A stretch of DNA of 64,000 nucleotides from Rana temporaria (taxonomy: Eukaryota > Chordata > Amphibia > Anura > Ranidae), in the NCBI RefSeq assembly GCF_905171775.1, contig NC_053489.1, forward strand, positions 149,815,142 to 149,879,141, written 5' to 3'. The translations under genes and the position numbers were made by a program. This document shows positions 53,821 through 64,000 of the stretch, in pieces. The notes beneath the pieces are model-generated. The model searched no databases. It was given only the letters and a program-made list of their open reading frames with translations, and had not been told where the DNA came from. The first letter of the stretch is position 1. The number at the start of each line of letters is the position of its first letter.

Positions 53821-54431
53821 TAGTTCAAGGATGATGGTACCACTGTTTATGTAATATCATACTTTATTTGAGGCACACTTCCAACTTATAATCTCAAAAT
53901 TATTTTCATTATTCTGATTTAGTCAACTACTTGTTTTAGCAAGGTCAAGGTAATGTTCTTGGTTAGTGTGTTTGATTAAATTAGATTTTGAGGGCTAGAA
54001 TCCCTCAGCATTTTATCTGACATTTACACATTTCCATGTGGCTGCACTCATGAGCAATATGTGCTCAGTAGAATGTCCATAAAAGATTTCTATGATTCGG
54101 TCACTCTGAACAACCGAACAGAACATTGATTCGGTAGCAGCAATTAACAAACCTGTTAAATGTCATGAATCTTGCATGAATGTCCTCTACTCATCCAAAC
54201 ATTTGTGACTATCGACCAAGACTATGACCTCTGCAAGTCTCACTTATAACAGTAAGACTCTATTAGCAAGTTATTACAAGGGTATTACAAATTACAAATA
54301 AAATCATTAACAAATGTCTTACTGACTTTATATTTTCAATATTCTTAACAGTTTTCTAAATGGCTGTGAAGGAATAATTATTGGGAGGAAAGATTGATGG
54401 TTTCTTAAAGAAAAATGATACAAGACATATA
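53821..54431. other. No gene recognised
   Basis: AT-rich unique-looking DNA. Confidence 0.5.
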
Positions 54432-55137
54432 TAGCTAGATTCAGGTAGGGCGGCGCATCTTTCAGGAGGCGCAGCGTATCGTATTTACGCTACGCCACCG
54501 TAAGTCAGAGAGGCAAGTACTGTATTCACAAAGCACTTGCCTCAAAAGTTACGGCGGCGTATCGTAAATGGGGCCGCCGTAAGCGCGCCTAATTCAAATG
54601 AGGATGAGGGGGCGTGTTTTATGTAAATGATTGGTGACCCGTCCGTGTACATATCACAGTGTGCTTTGCTCCAAAGTACGCCGCAAGAACGTATTGGTTT
54701 TGACGTGAACGTAAACTACGTCCAGCCCCATTCACGGACGACTTACGCAAACAACGTACATTTTTCAAATTTTGACTCGGGAACGATGGCCATACTTAAC
54801 ATTGACTAGTCCAGCTATTTGTTCGACTAACTTTACGCCGGAAAAAGCCGTACGTAAACGACATAAAAAAAATGCGCCGGGCGCACGTATGTTTCTGAAT
54901 AGGCGTATCTAATCATTTGCATACTCTACGCCAAACTCAACGGAAGCGCCACCTAGCGGCTAGCGTAAATATTGCACCCTAAGATACGACGGCGTAGGAG
55001 ACTTATGCCGCTCGTATCTTAGCCTAATTTAAGCGTATCTGGTTTCCAGAATATGCTTAAATTTAGGACGGCGTAGATTCAGAGTTACGAAGACGTATCT
55101 ACTGATACGCCGGCGTAAAGCTATCTGAATCCAGCTA
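54432..55137. mobile_element. CG-rich inverted-repeat MITE, about 706 bp
   Basis: Ends TAGCTAGATTCAG / CTGAATCCAGCTA. Internal words (tacgccgccg, ttacgcaaacaacg, ccatacttaacattg, gcgccacctagcgg) are those of the 35,191 and 39,245 copies in the opposite orientation. Confidence 0.78.
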
Positions 55138-55444
55138 CCAATGGCTAAATACGCCATTTTGTAAATGACCAATATCAGAGTTACCTCTCAATTCATAATT
55201 TCCTTAAACTCACAAAAACTAAATGTTTTTTCATTGAATGTTTGACAGCTGACAGCACTGCCTGCTTGCAGGCTGACAATGCAAAGCCACTGCCTCACTA
55301 ATAGCAACATTGTCAGGTTGCTTTGCAAGCTCCTCGTTGAGAAGCAGTGGCTTAGCGTTGTTAGTCTGCAACAAAAAAATATTTTGCTGACAGAGATTCC
55401 AACTATGAAATTGCAACTGATTCACGAAAAATGACTTGCTTAAA
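55138..55444. other. No gene recognised
   Basis: Contains a loose inverted pair (gcaaagccactgcc/agaagcagtggctt) at 55,281-55,351. Nothing else identified. Confidence 0.4.
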
Positions 55445-55705
55445 ACCCAACTTCAGGAAACTTTAAAATGACCTGTTGCAGTGGGGCTGCACTAACACTG
55501 TTGTAAACCGAAAGGCTTCACTGCCAGTTTCCCTTGTGACGAATGGCGGCTGCAGCACCCGACAGCGGATTCAAAAATTGGTTGGGGTGCTAACATCCTG
55601 GGCTCCCTGGACAGGTAAGTATCCATATATTAAAAGTCAGCAGCTGCAGTATTTGTAGCTGCTGACCAAAAAAAAAAAATACCCAGGCGGAGCTCTGCTT
55701 TAAGG
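55445..55705. mobile_element. MITE of the family at 29,358, partial
   Basis: Shares ctggacaggtaagt, aaagtcagcagctgcag and the right end ggagctctgctttaa with 29,358-29,817. The left half is short and diverged. Confidence 0.55.
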
Positions 55706-56405
55706 TTGTAATTTAACTCACTTGGTGCCCTATCTGTATTAAATTAGCCTCAGAACCTGTGTGATTCATAGGTGCTTGGATTTAAAGGGATGAGGTGGAA
55801 ACCTTATTATAATCTGGTGAGGGATTGGGGTTGGATTGTCAAGAAAACCTGAAATGTTGCCCTAATTCTGTTTAATTCTAAAAGTAGTGTGAAGTACTAC
55901 CTCAAATTATTCTTGTAATATTGTTTATTTATATATCACAAATCTAACAAAACCACATCAATAATACTATCACTTTATCTGAGGCTTCACAATGTTCTTA
56001 GTTGTGTTCCTAGTCTAGCTGCTACAATTGAAAGACTGCAAAAAAATCTTTAAAATTGAACAATTACCCCTCCCCAAACAAAAGTGGTAATTATAAGCCA
56101 TTTCTGTTTTGAAGAGTCCTGTGAAAATAACAATCAATGATGACAAAGCTTTAGGGAAATAACTGGAGTGTTGATAGACATGTGTTGACATGTCAAGTTA
56201 CATTGCAGTTTTAACTGTTATGTCATTTGATTCTTACTAGCCTTCACTGTTGTTCATATGAATTACTTTGTTTTTATTACAGTATCATTGCAGAAAGCAT
56301 TGTTACATTAGACAATGTTGAATTCTGAGACAATTCAGCTTGTAGATTTATTTATTAAAGCCTAATGCCAGTCAATTTTTTTTTTTTTGATAGAGTGGAC
56401 AAGAA
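55706..56405. other. No gene recognised
   Basis: AT-rich. A T run is present at 56,379. Confidence 0.5.
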
Positions 56406-56710
56406 TTAAAGTGATTGTAAACGATCACCTTGTAAAACAACCTTTTCAGTTTAAAATAGAAATGAAAGGCAAAACATTTTTTGTTTATTATAACAGCCGT
56501 TATTAATATAAGTGATCACATTCCCTCTGTACTAAGCTGCATAAGAGCTGGGGGGAGGAGGAGAAGCAGAAGTTCACTGAGCTTCCCAGTGAACGGCTGT
56601 GCAGTGGGACGTGTCCGGACAAGACTGATCATTGCAGGAGAGCACACTGAGTTCCCAGCATAGCTAGACAACTGAACACGGTGTGCTCTCCTGCTTAGTG
56701 TGGTCCATAT

Positions 56711-57246
56711 TTAAAGCGGTGGTTCCCCCTTAAAAACAACTTTTTTTTATTCCACTGGCCCCCCACATTACAATCGAATTAAGGCTATTATTTTTTTTTT
56801 GCTGCTGTACATACCTTGATACAGCATCTTCACCCGTGCATCCGGGTTGCGAGTCCCGCGGGAGTGGGCGTTCCTCACATGTGTTTGATTGACGTTTTTC
56901 CCAAAAACGAGCTCTCCCCCCGTCGCGTAAGCCGCGTCACGATTGGCGAAAGGAGCCGAACGGCGATGCGCATGCGCAGTATAGCGCCGACTCGCCGTTC
57001 GGCTCCTTTCGCCAACCGTGACGCGGCTTACGCGACAGGGGGGAGCTCGTTTTTCCGAAAAACATCAATCAAACACATGTGAGGAACGCCCACTCCCGCG
57101 GGACTCGCAACCCGGATGCACGGGTGAAGATGCTGTATCAAGGTATGTACAGCAGCAAAAAAAAAATAATAGCCTTAATTCGATTGTAATGTGGGGGGCC
57201 AGTGGAATAAAAAAAAGTTGTTTTTAAGGGGGAACCACCCCTTTAA
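56711..57246. mobile_element. Near-perfect full-length palindrome MITE, about 535 bp
   Basis: The left arm begins TTAAAGCGGTGGTTCCCCC and the right arm ends GGGGGAACCACCCCTTTAA. The arms match almost base for base to a centre near 56,979 (cgatgcgcatgcgcag). The flanks (56,410-56,710 and 57,247-57,390) look like an older repeat that it entered. The 1-260 element is a diverged relative. The open frames in it are mirrored and not genes. Confidence 0.88.
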
Positions 57247-57390
57247 TAGAAAAGCAGAGGAACTAGCAGGAAGACCAGGGATATCACATAAAGGAAGCAA
57301 TACACAAAGAACAGGATATTCTCATGCAAGTACATAGTACAGCATGTACATATCAGGAATATGAAGTGTTGGGGTAACATACACTTTAAC

Positions 57391-58025
57391 ATACTGTCAG
57401 GATATTTTTTTGCCTGCCATTCATTTGGGGGATTTCATTTTTCCCCATTCATGAGTCATCACCATATCAAAAAGGTACAGATAACAGTAAGAACATTGTC
57501 AGAAGCCCTGACCACTCCTCTAAAAATGTGTTCTTGTTTTGTCTGTGTCTCCGTTGCAGAGATTTTTCATCACTTACTATCCTAAAAGAAAGTGAGGAGA
57601 AATCTACCCATCAGGGACTCATATTACAATGAAGTCCATTACCCTTCCCTGCTCTATCCAACATAAAAAAAATTTTTGGGTTTAAGCAGGAAACACAGGT
57701 AGATGAACAGGCAATACAAATTCTGTACAAGAAATACAAAAAAGTAAGTGAAACCCAAACGATTTCCAATATGTTTGCAACATGTATGGGGAAATAAAGA
57801 GATCCTGGGAAGTAAAGGGGCAAATGGATTTGGGGCCTGAATTCGAGACAGGCAAGGCTGGTTACAGAATCATGAGCAAAACATGAGGCCAAAATGTCAT
57901 TCAAATTTCAGACAGAGGAAACTGAAAGAATGCTGAGGTAGCTGACTGCTGTAAAAGGTAAGATTATAAAACATCCCAGCAGCCAAGCTGGGACCTCTGC
58001 ATTAAAACTACATTCATCCAGCAGT
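57391..58025. other. No gene recognised
   Basis: Unique-looking sequence. The frame at 57,611-57,904 has no domain. Confidence 0.5.
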
Positions 58026-58031
58026 AGATTG

Positions 58032-58393
58032 CATACCTCCCAACTTTCTGAGATGGGAATGAGGGACACATATTAGCAAAATTATGTAGACATAGGCCAC
58101 ACCTCGTGCCACGCCCCCTAAAAGGAGAAGTGTAGAAAAAAATGATTGGTTAAACCCACAAGTGCTTTTTTACCAATACTATTCCTTTATAATGCCTCCC
58201 GGAATTTACAAATACAGCAATTTATAAACTGGGTTAAAGGTTTAGCACTGTAAAAACTCTGTTAGATAAGTAGTGCATTTTGTATACAACTATATAGAGC
58301 AGACCAAAATGAGGCACAAATGAAAAAGGGACAGAGTGACTTTGTTCTGAATGAGGGACAGTCCCTCGAAATCAGGGACAGTTGGGAGCTATG
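58032..58393. mobile_element. MITE (cctcccaact ends), 362 bp
   Basis: CATACCTCCCAACTTTCTG on the left is the inverse of CAGTTGGGAGCTATG on the right, with gagggac repeats at both ends. agattg flanks it at 58026-58031 and 58394-58399, a candidate 6-bp duplication (possibly a decayed 8-bp one). Confidence 0.75.
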
Positions 58394-58786
58394 AGATTGC
58401 CCCTTGTTAAACGAGTGCTTGAAAAATGAAACAATTTCCCCAAATTTCTGCTCTCAGCCATAGACAGCTCAACATATGCATTTTCATGGTATTGATAGTT
58501 TATTATTATTCTTTCATTATGTAATGTACCAAGGATAAAACTGAATCCATAAGTTAAGAAGGTGGAGGTGGACAGCCCTACATCCTCCACACCTAGGTAA
58601 GAAAATCAGAAAGTGGCATTCTGAAGGATACAAAAGTCCCTTTCACAATTCTGAAATTGTGTAAAAGGAAGGTGGTGAAGGCAAAAAGTTATTTTCATGG
58701 GTGAAGGTCCACTTTAGCAAGCAGTAAAAATGCTTTAGAACAAACCCTAACTGACCTCTGTATCTGGAAGCATCATCATTTATTTT

Positions 58787-59273
58787 TAAAGCGGTAGTAA
58801 ATCCCAACACACAATTCATCCACAACCATAAGCCACTACTTTATAGTTTTTTAAACACACCGCAATCCAAATTATCCCCCTAGTGTGTTTCTTACTTCTT
58901 TTCCAGTGTTTTTTTTATTTTCCATGTATTCCTGCAAAGCTGGCAACATCTTAGCTCTGCTTTTTCTACCAGCCGGAATACTTCCACACTTCCTCAGAAT
59001 GTCTTGGCCGTAATCTCGAACATGCACAGCAATGTAATTCTGCGAGTGCTTAAGACAAGGCACAGCAACAGGATGAATGGACTGATGGTACACTGAGCGC
59101 AGCGTCATAGGGGGCTAACATGCAAATGCGCTGGAGACATTTTTGCAGTAAACATCAGTTGATTTTTCCTTAAGGGCACTGGTTGGGACACTATGAAAGA
59201 CACTGACATGTAAATTACTTCAGACTGCTTTATATGGGGAAAACTATTGAAGAAGAGTTTACTACCACTTTAA
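58787..59273. mobile_element. MITE (ttaaagcggtagtaaa ends), 487 bp
   Basis: TTAAAGCGGTAGTAAA and TTTACTACCACTTTAA are inverted termini. The interior is non-palindromic. The frame at 58,872-59,108 has no domain. Confidence 0.65.
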
Positions 59274-59792
59274 GGTTGTGAGAAAAAAAAACATTCACTT
59301 TTGTTTTCTCCTATTAGATTATTTTGTTCCCTTCTCCCAGCAGTGAGTTGACCTGGCAGCCTTCGTATCTGTAATGCAAACAAAAAGCAGATACACAGGC
59401 AAAGATCTAAATGCATGGTCTCCGTCCAAAAAAATTTACTTCTTCTTCAGTGAATTTTGAGGATGAATTGCTCCATAGTGTCCATGGCTAGAGAGGTGAG
59501 TGGAGGATTGTTTTGAAGAGTATTTACTGCTTTTTAGGAATAGGTAAATTGCTGAATTTCTATATCATGACCCCAGTCTTATTTTAAGCTGTTCACTAGT
59601 AATTCAAAGCTGCAATCTCAGCAGGCAAGGTGCAATATTGTTCTGGAATAGTTTGAGAACCCTGAAATGCCCTTATCAGCTACCCAAAACATATATCTTA
59701 TAAATTTGCAAATATTCCACTAGGAAGTGCAAAAATTGCAAACAAGTGAAGTTTCAGCATTTGATCTCATCTTGCAGAAACATGAGTCCTTT
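59274..59792. other. No gene recognised
   Basis: AT-rich, no features seen. Confidence 0.5.
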
Positions 59793-60136
59793 GGGCCAGA
59801 TTCACAAAAGAGATACGACGGCGTATCTCCTGATACGCCGTCGTATCTCTGAGATACGATTGTCGTATCTATGCGCCTGATTCATAGAATCAAGTTACGC
59901 ATAGATAGCCCTAAGATCCAACAGGTGTAACTGTGTTACACCGTCGGATCATAGAATGCAATTCTAGGCCGGCCGCTAGGTGGCGATTCCATTGCGGTCG
60001 GCGTAGAATATGCAAATGACTAGTTACGCCGATTCACGAACGTCCGCTTTGCCGTCAATCTAAATTTACGTTCTTTCCGTAAAGATGCGTCGCGTAAAAC
60101 TAAAGCTGCCCTCTAGGTGGTGTAACCAATGTTAAG

Positions 60137-61513
60137 AAAAAAATTAAGATGCGCTAAATAAATTGATACAAAATGAAATCCCAAACCACATAATACAAAT
60201 CAATATCCATAAATGAGGGAAAGGGAATAGAAGGATGTAATAAAGTCCTTATGGGAACAACAAAGTTCCTGTTCACCCGTGTAGTGAAGAAAATAAAACC
60301 AATTAGTCCATAAAAAATCCAGGGTTTTAAAGTGACTATCCAGAAGCAGTGATCCACCACCGAAAGCAATAAAAGCCTCTTACCAGATATCCGGCGGTCT
60401 CTTAACTAAAAGAGGACCCCAGAAAGCATGTCAAGGATAACCAATATTAATCGGAATGCAGGTGGGCTGAGCTGGAAACCAATCCTTATCTCGATCCCGG
60501 TGCTTTACAAACTCGATTTAGCAGGTACCATGAAAAGACATATAGGGACCGCAATAGTGTAAAACCAATATTATGTTTTATTTAAAAAGTCAAAAACACA
60601 CTTACATTCAAACAGTGTTATAGGGCATGTCTAATTGGGGCTCCGGCCGGAAGCTGTCCAATATAACCCGTCCAAAATGGTAGAGAAGTCGTGCAAGTAG
60701 CGGGGGGTGATCCGATGCAGCACTCGTTCCGCCCGACCGGTTTTCGCGAAAAATCGCTTCCTCTGGGGCACCCCCCGCTAGGTGTGCCCCAGAGGAAGCG
60801 ATTTTTCGGATCACCCCCCGCTACTTGCACGACTTCTCTACCATTTTGGACGGGTTATATTGGACAGCTTCCAGGCCGGAGCCCCAATTAGACATTAGAC
60901 ATGCCCTATAACACTGTTTGAATGTAAGTGTGTTTTTGACTTTTTAAATAAAACATAATATTAGTTTTACACTATTGCGGTCCCTATATGTCTTTTCATG
61001 GTACCTGCTAAATCGAGTTTGTAAAGCACCGGGATCGAGATAAGGATTGGTTTCCAGCTCAGCCCACCTGCATTCCGATTAATATTGGTTATCCTTGACA
61101 TGCTTTCTGGGGTCCTCTTTTATTTAAGAGACCGCCGGATATCTGGTAAGAGGCTTTTATTGCTTTCGGTGGTGGATCACTGCTTCTGGATAGTCACTTT
61201 AAAACCCTGGATTTTTTATGGACTAATTGGTTTTATTTTCTTCACTACACGGGTGAACAGGAACTTTGTTGTTCCCATAAGGACTTTATTTCATCCTTCT
61301 ATTCCCTTTCCCTCATTTATGGATATTGATTTGTATTATGTGGTTTGGGATTTCATTTTGTATCAATTTATTTAGCGCATCTTAATTTTTTTCCTATGTT
61401 ATCACTGTTCCACCATACACAGTAAGGTGCAGCTTTTACCGTTTACATTTGTATTCTTTAGGAGTACCTTTGTATTTCATTCGTATCATATTAGCGCAGT
61501 TGCTCCCCAATTC
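60137..61513. mobile_element. Second inverted-dimer retroelement-like insertion, 1.38 kb
   Basis: The 16-bp duplication tgtaaccaatgttaag stands at 60121-60136 and 61514-61529. The left arm 60,137-60,771 and the right arm 60,784-61,395 are inverted copies around a 12-bp spacer, and the right arm continues alone for about 118 bp. No coding domain is recognised; the mirrored frames (71 and 96 aa) are arm copies. The architecture matches the Penelope-like dimer at 46,815: long duplication, longer right arm and a hammerhead-like core. The distal tails share gcagt-gct-c-cca-att-like spacing. Grouping with Penelope-like elements is inference. Confidence 0.75.
60726..60771 (-). ncRNA. Hammerhead-like motif near the centre of the second dimer
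   Basis: Minus strand: GTGCCCC, CAGAGGA, stem II AGCGA-ttttt-CGC, GAAA, ACCGGTC and GGGC. The boxes are in hammerhead order, with GTC as a possible cleavage triplet. The core again reads CAGANGA. The right arm lacks the GAAA half through an internal loss of about 35 bp, so only the left arm keeps the motif. Confidence 0.5.
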
Positions 61514-61863
61514 TGTAACCAATGTTAAGTATGGCCATCGTTCCCGCGTCAAAATTTAAAATTTCACGTCGTTTGCGAAACCAATGATGTCCTTGCGACG
61601 TCATTTAGCGCAATGCACGTCGGGTAATTTTACGGACGGAGCATGCGCAGTACGTTCGGTGCGGGAACGCGCCTAATTTAAATGGTGCCCGCCCCATTTG
61701 AATTAGGCGGGCTTGTGCCGAGCGGATTTACGATACGCCGCCGCAAGTTTACAGGTAAGTGCTTTGTGAATCAGGCACTTACGTTGTAAACTTGCGGCGG
61801 TGTAACGTAAATGGGATACGTTAGGCCGCCGCAGCGTAACAGATTTCTACGTGAATCTGCCCC

Positions 61864-62640
61864 TTTATTTGTAGTGTAAGACACATCTACAATAGAACTC
61901 ACTAACCACTAGTATATCTGGAAAAAACAATAATACTGCAGAAATACTGCACATAAAACATATGAAGCTATACTTTCCAATCCAAGTTAAATGAGAAAAA
62001 TGTGGATCTAGCACATAACAATTACAAGTGTCCAAATGTAATTGGACAGAAAATAAACTCTTTAATTGCTTTCAAAAATAATTTAACTACAGGGGTCTAA
62101 TCAGAAATTAACATGGAACCACCTTGTGTGAAAGGGACATGCATTGTACAAGGGATGTTCAGAGACTTTCAGAGGATTGCCGTTACATCATTAGTAAGAA
62201 ATAAATTAACAGATGGCTGTGCTTTATCAAACAACAAACTCATCCAATCTAATGTTCACAAGAATAACGATTCTCAATAAAAGCAATCTACGACATAACC
62301 ATGTTGTGCTTTATGAGCTACATCAATGCAGCCAAATACATCTCTTATGGGATAATTAATTAAAATAAATACTTGTGTCAAAGCTATTTGGCAAAATGTA
62401 AAGTAAACTTCAGTCTCTCTTTGAATATCAGAGAGGAAGGATTCTCATAGGTAAGATGATTAAGCATAACAAAAGATTTCCTGTGAAATGCACTCTTATA
62501 GGAGACATACAGTAGTGGATATTCCTGTTTTTGTATACACAGAAATCAGTAAAACAATCAGCACTGAATGTCAGAAAAGTATTAATAACAAAACAAATAC
62601 TTTAAATAGGTAAATTAAATCTGTTTAATCAACATACAAA
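61864..62640. other. No gene recognised
   Basis: AT-rich, no features seen. Confidence 0.5.
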
Positions 62641-62642
62641 GG

Positions 62643-63178
62643 GCCAGATTCACAGTCAGCGGCGTAATTGTGTGCGGGCGTAACGTATCCGCTTTACGTT
62701 ACGCCTCCGCAACTTAGACGGGCAAGTGCTGTATTCTCAAAGCACTTGCTTCGTAAGTTGCGGCGGCGTAGCGTAAATCGGCCGGGGTAAGCCCGCCTAA
62801 TTCAAATTTTGATCAGGGGGGCGTGTTTTATGTAAATCTACTGTGACCCGACGTGATTGACGTTTTTGCCGAACAGCGCATGTGCCGTCTGTGGAATTTC
62901 CCAGTGTGCATTGCTCCAAAGTACGCCGCAAGGACGTCATTGGTCAGGCAGTTCGGCTCTTCTGTTTGTTTTTTTGCACGTCGGAATTGCATGCAGACGA
63001 GCGGATTTTCTGATAGGAACCTTTTCCGTCGGAAAAATAGAGAACCAGCTCTCAATCTTTTGTTGGTGAAAATTCCGACAGCAAAAATCCGATGGAGCAT
63101 ACACACGGTCAGAATTTCTGACCAAAAGCTCACATCGGACTTTTCTTGTTGGAATTTCCGATCGTGTGTACAGCATAA
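62643..63178. mobile_element. Chimeric MITE: CG-rich family left half joined to TAA-family right half
   Basis: 62,643-62,945 has the GGGCCAGATTCAC end and interior of the CG-rich family (tacgccgcaaggacgtca). From about 63,040 the sequence is that of the 43,319 element (gagaaccagctctcaatc, gctcacatcggac) ending GTGTACAGCATAA. No full copy of either element is present. The mirrored frames of 142-148 aa on both strands are artefacts. Confidence 0.6.
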
Positions 63179-63182
63179 CAGG

Positions 63183-64000
63183 TTTTCTTCTAAGATTGCC
63201 CTGTATTTGGCTCCATCCATCTTCCCATTAACTCTGACCAGCTTTCCTGTCCCATCTGAAGAAAAGCATCCCACATCATGATGCTGCCACCACCATATTT
63301 CACAGTTGAGATGGTGTCTTCAGAGTGATGTGCAGTGTTAGTTTTCCACCACACATAGGTGTCCATTTAATAAACTGTGAAGTTTTTTCTCCGTTCAGTT
63401 CACAGCTGTTCACGGCAGTTCTCATGAGGAGAATTATCTCCTCTGCAGCCGGTTTAATAAACTGAGAACTTCAGTTCTCAGATGGTGAACAGAGGTGAAG
63501 TTTTTTCTCTGAAAACAGCCGAGATCTGTGTAAAAGTGGGTGGACTGCATGTAATCTCGTGAGATATTGTGAGATTATGGTGCAGCCGAATTCAAAAAGT
63601 GAAACTAAAGTTTAAAAGAACATGAAATTAATGTTTTCAGACATGTGATAACATATTCTCCACCTCTGAGCTGGTGAATCTGGAAGGGAGATATTTCAGG
63701 TGAAGAGCTGTGAAATCTTCATATCACGGTTTATTAAACTGTCCGTTTGTGACAAAACATCCATGTGCTGTGATGTGAAGTGGAGAATGTGTTCTCTGCT
63801 CCTTATCACAGTTTATTAAACCGGCAATGCTCTGTGATAAGCAGTGATCAGCCGTGATCATCATGATCTCAGCTTATCACGGTTTATTAAACATACACCA
63901 TAGTGTTTTGCTTTTTGGCTAAAAAGTAAAATGTTGGTCTCATTTGACCAGAGCCCCTTCTTCTACATGTTTGCTATGTCCCCCACATGGCTTCTTGCAA
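63183..64000 (-). pseudogene. Tc1-type transposase relic split by a MITE, running off the window
   Basis: The minus strand reads WSNETNILLF-type sequence at about 63,940, then VVAAS and CFSSDGTGKLVRVNGKMDG (63,200-63,270), and then AILEENL, which are typical Tc1 catalytic-core segments. Frameshifts and stops are present. A 540-bp element interrupts it at 63,359-63,898. The C-terminal half, with the final Glu, is missing at the left where the chimeric MITE begins. Confidence 0.75.
63359..63898. mobile_element. 540-bp non-autonomous element with tttaataaac ends
   Basis: Ends GTGTCCATTTAATAAAC / GTTTATTAAACATACAC are inverted. The exact 5-bp duplication catag stands at 63354-63358 and 63899-63903, and removing the element with one copy rejoins the Tc1 relic. 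The words gtttaataaac/gtttattaaac recur five more times internally, next to gtgataag/cttatcac and gagaac segments. The element thus looks built from repeated copies of its own terminus. Confidence 0.85.

Larger units (their letters stand above)
59793..61863. mobile_element. CG-rich inverted-repeat MITE split by an inverted-dimer insertion
   Basis: Ends GGGCCAGATTCAC / GTGAATCTGCCCC, flanked by ttt on both sides. The left part (to 60,136) and the right part (from 61,514) are one MITE of the 35,191/39,245 family. The join tgtaaccaatgttaag|tatggcc restores the family sequence. The MITE proper is about 680 bp. Confidence 0.85.

Noticed and set aside
62828..63281. Overlapping 142-148-aa frames on both strands
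   Set aside because: They cover the chimeric MITE and run into the Tc1 relic. Only the last 30 or so residues of the minus frame are real Tc1 sequence.

Overview
The window looks like intergenic DNA from a large, repeat-rich vertebrate genome, most probably an anuran amphibian (a ranid-type frog). Three things point that way: a processed copy of the vertebrate gene TECR, spliceosomal introns with GT/AG borders, and very dense palindromic DNA transposons with TTAA, TTA/TAA and 8-bp target duplications. The species call is inference. I see no intact host gene. The only long, well-supported coding sequences belong to mobile elements. Coordinates of repeats were read by eye from the sequence.

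Layout. 1-8.1 kb: a truncated palindrome at the window edge, a TTAA-flanked element (1.4-2.2 kb), a small palindrome, a solo LTR (3.81-4.88 kb), a hammerhead-like motif (5.3 kb) and a second TTAA-type element (5.8-6.7 kb). 8.10-19.91 kb: one large hAT-superfamily transposon, bounded by terminal inverted repeats and an exact 8-bp duplication (tgtgtaat). It carries two genes that read inward from opposite ends: a four-exon Myb/SANT-like DNA-binding gene (+) and an intronless 1113-aa BED-finger hAT transposase (-). Its ends hold tandem arrays, and its introns and centre hold passengers (a SINE, RTE-like pieces, another hAT fragment, a 152-bp minisatellite and a Tc1 relic). 21.76-24.19 kb: the TECR processed pseudogene with poly(A) and a 12-bp duplication, split by two MITEs whose exact target sites can be read from the interrupted codons. 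24.4-46.8 kb: MITEs, a mariner relic, C-rich and tandem-repeat DNA, and a four-element nest at 39-41.9 kb. 46.8-50.7 kb: a 3.9-kb inverted dimer of a Penelope-like element with a GIY-YIG domain, a hammerhead-like motif in each arm and a 14-bp duplication. 51-59.8 kb: more MITEs. 59.8-61.9 kb: a MITE split by a second inverted dimer with a 16-bp duplication. 62.6-64 kb: a chimeric MITE, then a Tc1 relic split by a 540-bp element.

Two systems stand out. The first is the two-gene hAT element: an apparently intact transposase together with a partner whose SANT-like and coiled-coil segments suggest a DNA-binding accessory protein. The second is a set of three insertions (34.1, 46.8-50.7 and 60.1-61.5 kb) that share 14-16-bp target duplications and hammerhead-like cores. 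Two of them are inverted dimers with the right arm longer than the left. Together they suggest a Penelope-like retroelement group that also mobilises short hammerhead-bearing derivatives.
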